From Kwoniella bestiolae CBS 10118 (lineage: Eukaryota; Basidiomycota; Tremellomycetes; Tremellales; Cryptococcaceae), in NCBI RefSeq assembly GCF_000512585.2, contig NC_089243.1, positions 930,001-994,000 of the forward strand: DNA of 64,000 nucleotides. The letters are read 5' to 3'. Shown in pieces: positions 55,717 to 64,000 of the stretch. Positions within the stretch are counted from its first letter, which is position 1, and each line of letters opens with the position of its first letter. The notes under the pieces were generated by a model, which saw only the letters and a program-made list of their open reading frames with translations, did no database searches and was not told the DNA's origin. The position numbers and the translations under genes are program-made.

Positions 55717-57546
55717 CTACGCTGCCTGAGAATACTGCCCCTCCCACCCTTGTTCAGCAATATAGGGCGATTGGAAACCCCCGTAAGCGTCCTGCTGCTG
55801 CTGTTGGTGATGATGATGATGCAAGTACTCCATCTGCTGCTGTTGCATGTACCCGTTTGGCAAACCCCTCTGCCCCTGCTGCTGTTGCTGTGGGAAGTAT
55901 CCCGCAGAGCCCTGTCCTTGGATGGAGTATGGCGAGTCGATCGCGGGGGAAGTGGCGCCGTGGCTGTGGCCGTGATGAGTGAGGATAGGTGCCAGGTGAT
56001 GTTGGTTCGAATATTGTCTTTGCTGTTGTTGTTGTTGTTGTTGTTGGTGCTCTGGATTAGGTGATCTCGAGTATTCCGAGTGAACATCGGAGGTAGCATA
56101 TCCGTATGGCGAGAGAGCAGCAGTAGAGGATGAGGAGGTAGCACTGTTGGATAATCTGGTTTCCCCCCATACGTGCGGGGAGAGGTGTTGAGGAGCAGGA
56201 GCCGCAGTGGTAAATGCGAATGGCGACGGCGAGGTGGTGTATGGTGAATCGTATGTGAATTGATTCTGCTGTTGGGTGGACAAAGCCAGGGCAGGTAATC
56301 TGGGGTGATTCTTGGCTTTCTTCGATACGTGCCCGTGCGTGTGAGCATGGGGAAGATCGTAATTGATATTCTCCTTGTTAGAATCAGAGTGAGATCTCTT
56401 CTCGCCGGCGGAAGGCTCGGGCGAACCGTTCGAAGTGGTGATGGGTAGTTCTATGGTCAAGTCGGAGGTGGTATCGCCAGCTTGTCTTCTCCTTTCTTCC
56501 TCCTTGGCGACGATGTAGATTTCTCGGAGGATGGCCAGTTTAGATGCAGAGATGAGCGCGCTGGTCTCGGCCGTGGAGAGCTGTAGTCTCGCGACGTTGA
56601 CGGAAGGGTTTCGGATGATGGACATGAGGAGAAGTTTTCGTTCTATCGTTGGCAGCAACTCATCAGCTTTGATACGTGTAATTGTAAGTATCTGTTACTT
56701 ACCATCTTTGGGTAGGTGATCGGGTTCACGATGCTTGACACCATCAGGCCACCAGGTGGGCTTGAACTCTTCTCCCTTGTTGTAAGGGAACTTCATCTGT
56801 TTTTTAGGTTCGATAATTTTGATCCAAGCTTTGACAACCAGTTTACAGGTCTGTTGTTGCAAGTTTGTGAATCTGTCCATGTAGAATCCCTCGATCTGTT
56901 CAGGCTTGAGCACGATAGTCTGCATGGGTACGTTGGAGGTGGAAGAGGGAGTCAACGATCGGGGAGTGGTGGATGTCATTGGGAATGTGGAGTACATGCC
57001 ACCTGTAGTAGCTGTAGGTGAGAGTTTCTTGTTGTTGTTGATAGTGACTGCGTTGATACCCAATCCTGTACCATTGGCTTTCAATGGAGTTTCCAGAGTG
57101 GACATTTCGATTGGGTCCAGGGAGTCCTCCTCATCTACCATGGTCTTGTCAGGATCGACCTCATCTCCTACTTCCTCGTCGTTCTCCTCGATAGCAAGGT
57201 CTTCATCAGGTAAGGAAGGGGGTTGTTCGCCCTTCTCCTCCATCCGTCTGATCTCGTCCCATCTCCTGACCATCTCCTGCTTCACTCTGGCAGCTTCCTT
57301 CTCTAATTCTTTCTTGTTGAGCACACCGCCATTACCATTGGTATCTTTCACGGCGGACTGTAAAAGCTCGGAAGCGAAGATGTCGGTATCTCCCTTGGGG
57401 GAGATCCAGGCAATGACGAACTGACTTCCGTTGATGAATGATGCTTTACCCAACGCACGCAGTATCAGGTCTCGCTTGGACTTGTAATGTCGTGTACATC
57501 GCGGTAAGGCGTGGTAGGGTGTCGTTCGGACTGGGATTCGGGGCAT
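55717..57546 (-). CDS. YDR124W-like helical-bundle domain protein (DUF2841) with poly-Gln/His tail
   Basis: Two exons (56703-57546, 55717-56642; minus strand) give 589 aa. The N-terminus is basic (MPRIPVRTTPYHALPRCTRH). The conserved domain is recognised from FYMDRFTNLQQQTCKLVVKA, then WIKIIEPKKQMKFPYNKGEE, then FKPTWWPDGVKHREPDHLPK, then DGERKLLLMSIIRNPSVNVA, the shape of the YDR124W/DUF2841 helical bundle found in fungal proteins, including those near hrmA in Aspergillus. An acidic stretch precedes it (EENDEEVGDEVDPDKT). The C-terminal 200 residues are rich in Gln, His, Ser and Tyr with runs of nine Q, five H and five Q, like fungal transcription regulators. Nuclear function is inference. 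Confidence 0.83.
55795..56055. repeat. CAG/CAA and CAT trinucleotide runs in coding sequence
   Basis: On the minus strand, clusters of CAG/CAA (Gln) and CAC/CAT (His) codons form several homopolymer runs, the longest near 56023-56050. These are slippage-prone and likely to vary in length between strains. Confidence 0.75.
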
Positions 57547-59523
57547 TGTCTGGAGGTCACATGTTGTACATCAGTCTGGGTGGGAATACAACGTAGATCT
57601 CAGAGAAGTGCACTCACGATGCGTATCTAGCGTTAATATATTCGTTGAGCTGGGTCTGTGTCTGTGGGTGCGTTGAAATGAATGTGGTGTACGTATGGAC
57701 GTGTAGGCGTAGTGTGGATTGATCAACCAGTGGTCAATTTTCGTTTATGGGATCCGCAGCGGTGTGAGTGTGGGTTGTGAGGTAAGTAACTTGTGATGAT
57801 CTACGTATAGCAGATCGATAGATGATGATGAAGGGAGTTGGTATGATGGAAAGGAAATAGGAAAAAAGGATGATCAGTTAGGATAAGATGGAAGAATGGT
57901 TTATGTATATCACTTTCTATCTCTATACCGTGGAGTGCGTTATTTACTTTTCTGCTTGATTGTGATATAAACAAACCAGACGGGGCGTTGTTGACGTCCC
58001 TCTCGTCTCCACAGAAGATTAACCTTTTGCTGGCTTTCGCTACTTGACGTTCGTCACTAAGATCAAGGGAGCACATGTTTATTAATTTCCGATCTTCCAG
58101 TGCTCTTCTGCTTGTGCAAGGCAAAGGGGATCCAAAAGATCCTAGATATCGGCAATAAGCAGGGTAACATCCCCTCTTCGAAAGAACGCGTAAGTTGCAG
58201 ATGAATCGAGAACCAGGAGAAAGGTGGAAAATCAAAATGGAAAAGTGAAATAACAGTCGCGACCTTTTCTCCTTATTTTCCTTTATGTGAATATGTGATA
58301 TGTCACATCACCCATTCCTGATTTTCAGGGTGCACTTTGTAGGTGATTCCCGATTTATCCTGAACTCTATATCTTATGGCTGGGTAGCTCATACGCGTTA
58401 CAAGATTTTGATGCTGGAACATGACGCGTAGATGCACTGTAGCTGCATTTCAGTATGAGATGAGTTTCAGTTCACTCTGCTCTCCACGGATATCAGGTTG
58501 CTAGACAAGATCAAACGAGCTAACCAATTGATGTACTGGAATAACTTTGTGATATACTAGTATATAGAGCTATGGATGAAGTGCCTGCGAGAGATCATCA
58601 ATCACCTCGAACATCGCGCCTTCCTCTATTCAGAGTGCTTTTCAGTTGCATCGCTACTTTGGCGGTGTCCTCGTTCTGATGTCGCTCATACAACATCACC
58701 AGACTATGCTCAGCTGACCTACTACATGATGACCTATCAACCTAAAGACGATTTCTTGCTTGCGTTACAGATAGATTGCATTTATTGTTTTTTATCCTCG
58801 GGATCAGATCAAGCTAAGTGCACTGCCACATCGCGTGGTGTGTTCTAACGGGGGACTCCGCATTTTCACTCCCATGAGTCTAAATATCCTCGTCATCAGT
58901 CTTGAATTGGGCTGCTGTAATTAATTGTAGCTTGTAGCTTGGCATTGTCAAAGGCATATTCTCATCAACATAACCATCTCTCAGCCAGTGGCATAGGACA
59001 ATTCGACGACCACCGAGTGGCCAGAAAAACCTGTACCAAAAACAACACCGCAACATCTAAATCTGTCAAGAGGGGCGAAGATTACTTCGAAATCAGATCA
59101 ATCCGACAAACTCGCAGTCATTTTACCAATTTTTTCGCACCCCTTCCCCTTCCTTTCACCGTCTCGTGACATCTGAGTTCCAAAGCAGCTACGGACCTAC
59201 CACATTCCTAAAGAGCCAGCCATACGGGAATCCCTCCTCATTCTTGATCAGATGCGATAGACTGTCCTCCGCAGATCATACTTCACAACGACCAGTTGGA
59301 TCATATCCCTCCTCCGCAGCAAATACTCCTCCCTTGGACGAAAGGACACCTCATCATCCCATCAAATCGACTGCTCAACTCGAAGACAAAGGACGGACCA
59401 GTACTGTTTCATAACGTATTATCATCATCACTATCAAGTACTTGCTATTTGACATCGCATCTATAACATAGCATCTCGACAGTTCATTTACACCACCTAC
59501 CACAGTAATCATTCTTAGGCAAG
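57547..59523. other. 2.0-kb divergent spacer
   Basis: It separates the YDR124W-like start (minus) from the mannosyltransferase start (plus). Short frames exist (58576-58848 and 59166-59414, plus) but show no motifs. The second lies in the probable leader of the mannosyltransferase and could at most be an upstream ORF. No RNA gene was seen. Confidence 0.4.
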
Positions 59524-61474
59524 ATGATGATCCCCAGATGGAGATATATCGGTATAGCCGCCGGATTCGTCTTCCTACTACACCTACTCGCATCCATCCA
59601 CCCGACGTACAGAGCAACAACATCGCCTTTCAATCTTTTACCTTCCGGAGGATGGAAATCTGGTCAACCGCCTGATTCGGCGGTGCCCAAATGGGGAGGG
59701 GAGGGATTACCTTCAGCAGATGATTTGAGGGATGATGCGGCTCTGGACGGGAGGAGGAGGGCGAACGCCGTGTTCGTTGTTCTCGGTGAGTAGGCTTGAT
59801 CATCTCCATCACCCTCATCTCTTCACTGCATCATCGTACTTTTCCCGCACAATCCTACCATGCGATTGCCATTACGCTGACTTGAATTCGACGTGCCGGT
59901 CTACAGCTCGAAACTCCGATCTATGGCCATTCTTAGATTCCATGAGACAGATGGAAGATCGCTTCAACCATTGGGCGAAATACGATTACGTCTTCCTGAA
60001 CGATGATGATTTCTCGGATGAATTCAAGAGATACACTCAGTCTATGACTAAAGCGAAATGTCATTATGGGAAGATCGAACCGGATCATTGGCATCAACCC
60101 GAGTGGTAAGTCAAGGTCTCGCTTTCGCCTGATGGTGGTACCGCACGAATAGAACCAAGACCATTTATGCCTTGAGTCGAAGCAGTACCCCTGAGTGATG
60201 TTCTTCAGATGCTGATCAATCGATGAAACCTCGATAGGATCGACGAAGAGAAAGCTACAAAGGCGAGGGAAGAGATGATTAGGAAGAAGGTCATTTACGG
60301 ACATTCAGTACCATATAGGAACATGTGTAGATTCAACTCTGGGGTGAGTGGTATTCCGTCATTCCGCCGACAATTGCTTTGTTGCATCATCTCCCACTGA
60401 TGACTTATGATTTATCGTAGTTCTTCTACCGACACCCTCTTCTCGCTGATTACGACTATTACTGGCGTATCGAACCTTCCGTCAAGTTCTTCTGTGATCT
60501 AAGTGAGCCATTTTCTCTTCAGGATTTGGAATCTTATAGTCACGAAGGTTCATCGGACTGATTTCTCTGCTAGACTACGACCCCTTCCTGGTCATGAAAG
60601 ATGAGCAAAAGGTATACGGGTTTACTCTCTCATTATACGAGTATATCGAAACTATACCGACGCTCTGGGACGCTGTCAAAGGTGAGTTACGTCATCTAGC
60701 TATTAATACCCATGTCGAGTCGATGACTGATACCGAATTCTCATCCCGCAGAGTTCATCCAAGAACACCCTGACTATCTACCCGAAGGAAATGCTATGCA
60801 ATTCTTGAGTGATGATGGCGGTGAGACGTATAACAAATGTCACTGTGAGTCATTTGAGATCAGATAATTCTATGACAGTAGCTAATCTTGCAATTCCGAC
60901 TCCGCAGTCTGGTCGAACTTCGAAATTGGTATGTTTGACCATACCCATCACCAACTTCCTATGACTTCTCCTCTCAGTATGGGCATCTTTGCTGATGTCC
61001 ATGTGTATTTATAGGTGACCTCAACTTCTGGAGATCCGAACCATATACGGAATTCTTCGATTATCTAGATAAGAAAGGTGGATTCTACTATGAGAGATGG
61101 GGTGATGCGCCTGTGCACTCCATCGGAGCTGCCCTGTTCGCCAAGAAGGAGCAGATCCATTGGTTCGAGGATATCGGTTATAGGCATGAACCTTTCCAAG
61201 TGAGTCGAATCCTATCAACACCTGACTGACTCCATCACATCTGACCCTGGCATCCGGCCCGATAAATCATGATTGATGCTGATCTACTCAATGTAGCACT
61301 GCCCACAAGGTGAAGCTCATACAAGGGGTAATTGTTGGTGTGATCAAGGTAACAACTTCGATTTCGAATGGTGAGCGTTTGTTTTCCCTCGACGATATCC
61401 CTTGAATGGCAATGACTCATATCTCGTTCTACTCTAGGTACTCGTGTACAAAGAGATACGTCGACATGTTTTAA
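59524..61474 (+). CDS. Alpha-1,2-mannosyltransferase, GT15 (KRE2/MNT1/KTR family)
   Basis: Ten exons: 59524-59785, 59907-60105, 60238-60343, 60421-60502, 60574-60681, 60752-60844, 60908-60928, 61015-61199, 61297-61370, 61438-61474. They give 388 aa. This type II Golgi enzyme adds alpha-1,2-mannose to O- or N-glycans using GDP-mannose. A short cytosolic end (MMIPRWRY) and a membrane anchor (IGIAAGFVFLLHLLAS) precede a stem. The catalytic domain has the family signatures ANAVFVVLARNSDLWPFLDS, YDYVFLNDDDFSDEFK, MCRFNSGFFYRHPLLADYDY, YYWRIEPSVKFFCDLNYDPF, YGFTLSLYEYIETIPTLW, CHFWSNFEIGDLNFWRSEPY and YYERWGDAPVHSIGAALF, and closes with PQGEAHTRGNCWCDQ. Exon 7 has only 21 nt. Which KTR paralogue it is cannot be decided. 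Confidence 0.95.
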
Positions 61475-62015
61475 GCGATGAGACACGATAATTATCATAC
61501 ATAGATATTGTATATCATGTAATGAATGGATGTTCTTTCTTGACCTATCAAGCTCATTCCCATGTCACTGACACGCGAAATATGACCATGACTGCACCGA
61601 TTGACCTCGAGTGCGATGTGCGTGAAAGATGAAGGAGTTGCTGGCTGTATCCATGTCCTTTTACAGCTCGTAGAGAGTGAATCGCTCTTGATCGTCATAG
61701 TGCTCTACCTTATACGCTGTCGAGATGTACCGATAACTCACAGGACATGAACCCCCTTGTCAAGTGTCAAGTGGTAATCGAATGAATGTCGATACCCAAC
61801 AGGAATCGGAAATAAGTTACATAGAAGACACACAACTTGATATATAGATACGACAGGATGACGATCAAACTAGATTAGAGATGAATTGTCCGTATATCTC
61901 AATCTTCAACCTTAGTCCCTCGCACCATCCTCACTCATGTCCCTATATCAACCTACTATCCGACTTTAAAGTTTTATTGTCATATAGGATAAACAAGGAA
62001 GGAAGGAAAAGGGAC
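61475..62015. other. Convergent 3' spacer
   Basis: About 540 bp between converging stops; presumed 3' UTRs, no further signal. Confidence 0.45.
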
Positions 62016-62690
62016 TTAGAAGAGAGCAGCGACTCCCGCACCGAACGCACCAACCACGACGGCAGCGCCGGTGAGCCATTCCGATCCGTGGGCAATGGCG
62101 AGGAGTGGCAGTGCCCCCGAGTCAGAGGAGTTACCAGAGGCTGATGAGTTGCCTGATCCTGATGCTCCGGAGGTGGCGGCGGCGGAGGAGCTGGAGGCTT
62201 TGGAGGAGGAAGATCCAGTGGCGGCAGTGGCTGCTCCACCGGCTGCAGAGGAGGCACCACCAGCAGCTGAGGAGGCTCCGGTGGCAGCTGCACCAGCTGC
62301 GGACGAGGCTCCAGAGGCAGCACCAGATGCAGGGGCCGAGGAGGCACCAGCGACGGCTGAGGAAGCACCGGCAACGGCGGATGAGGCGGATGATTCGGCT
62401 CCCTCGACGGCGGAGGAGGCTCCGGAGGCAGCAGCGCCGGCAGCGGAGGAGGCGGCACCTCCTTCTTCGGCGGCACCGGACTCTACTGGGGCACTGGTAG
62501 TAGAGGGATAAGTCAGTGATGGGCCATGTTGGTCGAACAAAGGAAGGAAGGTATTCTGTCAGACTTGATGGGTAGGAATGAAGACCTCGACTCACCCTTC
62601 AGCCTCGGACCCGTTCTCGTTTTGGGCAGCTACCAAGGTAGCGAGAGCACCGAAGAGGGCAGTAAGGAGCAAAGATCTTTCGACTCGCAT
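62016..62690 (-). CDS. Ser/Ala/Gly-rich GPI-type surface protein
   Basis: Two exons (62596-62690, 62016-62493; minus strand) give 190 aa. The signal peptide is MRVERSLLLTALFGALATLV followed by AAQ. The mature chain consists almost wholly of Ser, Ala, Gly, Glu and Thr with repeated SSAxGA units and NSS sites near the end. The C-terminus, after SSDSG, is hydrophobic (GAAVVVGAFGAGVAALF), as expected for GPI attachment. No Cys. Such proteins are typically mannosylated at Ser/Thr and sit in the plasma membrane or wall. The opposite strand is open over much of this gene, but only because of the GCN/TCN codon bias. Confidence 0.85.
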
Positions 62691-63644
62691 TGTAATGATT
62701 TAGATAGAAAAAGTAAGGTAAAGATTAAGTGGGTTGGTCTGGGTTGTCTTTGCAAAAGTCAACTTAGGGTAATAATTCGTTTGATAGATAAAAGCTAAAA
62801 GAGAATGAAAATTTCTTTTTAATCAGTTTGAGATGAGATGAGAAAGAGGAAAAAGTAGTGGCGAAGTCGACTGCGATGGGGTTAATATACCTTTTTTTGT
62901 GAACTGGACAAGCAAAATTTCAGACAACAGAGCGATGAGAAACAAAGGATCGATTAGACTGATAGACCGTCCTTGGTACCAATCCGCAGTCTCGCTCTAA
63001 AGGGGCTTTCAGCATCATGATCAAAGGACAGGTCCGCCGCAGTTGGTAAGGCGAGCGACCAGTAGCAGACAAAGAAACGAAAGGTAAAAAGGGGGTTCAA
63101 TCATGCTAAATCATTTCGACAAGGAGGTCGTAGAACAAAGGAATGTCGATGGTGTAGAAGCTGCGGATTTCGCCATCATTCAAGATCTATTACCAAATAG
63201 CCGGGGTGGGAAAAGAACTATTACACGGATTAGGAGGAGTAACGATTACACGATTGGATGTGTGATGAAACGTGATAAGTTAGGGTTGGAACGAGCTTTC
63301 TGTAACCATTCAGCCTAATCATGGTCTATTCAACCCCGATGACTTCAAGCGGGGCAACGATATGGACATGAAACAGATACATGATCGACCCTTATTGGGT
63401 ACAGCGTGCCGACTTTGGACTAGGATACTATGTGAGAGGATTGATACCGCGATATGCTATGTTTGTTGTTACGTTGATACAGGATGGAAATGTGGAAGAA
63501 CGAAGGACACATGTTCGAAACGCCCGTATGATAGCCGGAGAGACCTCCTACACACTAATCAATCGAGCTAAAGACGTCACTTTCAGCTACGGGTCCAAAA
63601 AGCCCTATCGCACAGACTTACCATTGGAGGCGGAAACTTCCCAC
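62691..63644. promoter_or_regulatory. Promoter region of the surface-protein gene and 3' UTR of the next gene
   Basis: About 950 bp. The minus-strand reading of 62882-62889 is TATATTAA, about 195 bp before the minus ATG, followed by an A/C-rich, G-poor leader. This matches the arrangement in front of the Gly-rich secreted gene. Plus frames at 63103-63318 and 63362-63791 lack motifs and partly lie antisense to the exons at 63645-63813. Confidence 0.4.
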
Positions 63645-64000
63645 CTATTGGACAGCAGGAAGTACCCCACCCATCATGTACTCTTGTCCGTTGTGGTGGA
63701 AAGGAGGGTTCATGGGAACTGCATATCAGCACTGGCCTTTCCACCACGTTACTCACTATACCCGAAGGGAATATACTCTCCTCCTTGTTGAGAGGACCAA
63801 GCGATAGCGGGATCTGCAGATAATTTTAGCATTCACATATTCTATTAATCCAACTCACCAAGAGGTACCAAATCACCAGAATTACCTTGTTGCATGGGAA
63901 GAGGGTTGAAGTTGCCCATACTGAAGGATCTAGGGTTGGGATGACCGACGCCGAGGTTCGCATGAATCGCAGTTCTGGAGTTGGGTCGTACTCGATTGAA
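63645..64000 (-). CDS. 3' end of an unidentified Asn/Pro/Gly-rich protein (partial)
   Basis: Three minus-strand exons (63859-64000 and beyond, 63757-63813, 63645-63718) join in frame to the last 90 codons of a gene whose start lies past the right edge. Residues include RTAIHANLGVGHPNPRSFSM, then FNPLPMQQGNSGDLVPLDPA, then GEYIPFGYIPMNPPFHHNGQ, ending GGVLPAVQ. Clean GTGAGT donors and CAG acceptors support the join. The composition suggests a disordered tail, perhaps of an RNA-binding or regulatory protein; no family can be named. Confidence 0.65.

Noticed and set aside
58576..58848. A 90-codon frame in the spacer upstream of the mannosyltransferase
   Set aside because: No motif, no leader signature and no neighbouring exons that join in frame.
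59166..59414. An 82-codon frame just before the GT15 gene, possibly a uORF
   Set aside because: It lies about 110 bp before the real start with polar low-complexity content; without transcript data it is not supported.
62071..62511. Long plus-strand frames antisense to the Ser/Ala-rich gene
   Set aside because: They mirror repetitive GCN/TCN codons; the minus frame has a signal peptide, proper intron and GPI-like end.

Overview
This window reads as nuclear DNA of a basidiomycete yeast-like fungus, most likely a tremellomycete (Cryptococcus/Kwoniella type). The evidence is the architecture. Genes are dense and lie on both strands. Nearly every gene is cut by many short introns (about 45-120 nt) with GTGAGT/GTAAGT donors, CTGAC/CTGAT-like branch sites and TAG/CAG acceptors. 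Spliced products are typical fungal housekeeping proteins. I saw no prophage, transposon, CRISPR array, rRNA or tRNA gene. Exon models were built by hand by joining frames across splice sites; each CDS below closes in frame.

Layout: 3' tail of an unknown + gene (3-107); LHS1/HYOU1 ER Hsp70 (-); PAPS reductase MET16 (+); BCP1/BCCIP (-); AlkB-type dioxygenase (+); class III CoA-transferase, SUGCT-like (-); SET-domain lysine methyltransferase (+); SWIM/RING zinc-finger protein (-); 772-aa RG-rich protein with possible dsRNA-binding folds (+); Ser-rich orphan (-); a 1.9-kb spacer; NIPA-type Mg2+ transporter (+); mitochondrial ribosomal protein uL4m (-); Gly-rich secreted protein (+); ribosomal protein uS9/RPS16 (+); SUN-domain nuclear envelope protein (+); SNF1-activating/CaMKK-like kinase (-); CCA tRNA nucleotidyltransferase (+); aromatic/2-aminoadipate aminotransferase (+); 685-aa orphan with an EF-loop-like motif (-); divergent isocitrate-lyase homologue lacking the catalytic cysteine (-); a 3.8-kb gene-poor stretch; membrane-anchored glutaredoxin-fold protein lacking its active-site cysteine (+); YDR124W-like helical-bundle protein (-); KRE2/MNT1-type alpha-mannosyltransferase GT15 (+); Ser/Ala-rich GPI-type surface protein (-); and the 3' end of an unknown gene that runs off the right edge (-).

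The genes do not form a pathway cluster. Several share the secretory route (LHS1, GT15, the two secreted proteins, the membrane glutaredoxin). Others serve translation and ribosome biogenesis (RPS16, uL4m, BCP1, CCA1, possibly the SET enzyme), and three touch amino-acid and organic-acid metabolism (CoA-transferase, aminotransferase, ICL-like). The most unusual observations are two enzyme homologues that appear to have lost their catalytic residues (ICL-like, Grx-like), in-frame micro-exons of 12-16 nt in three genes, one GC-AG intron, a PIP-box-like motif on the AlkB homologue, and the uncharacterised 772-aa RG-rich protein.
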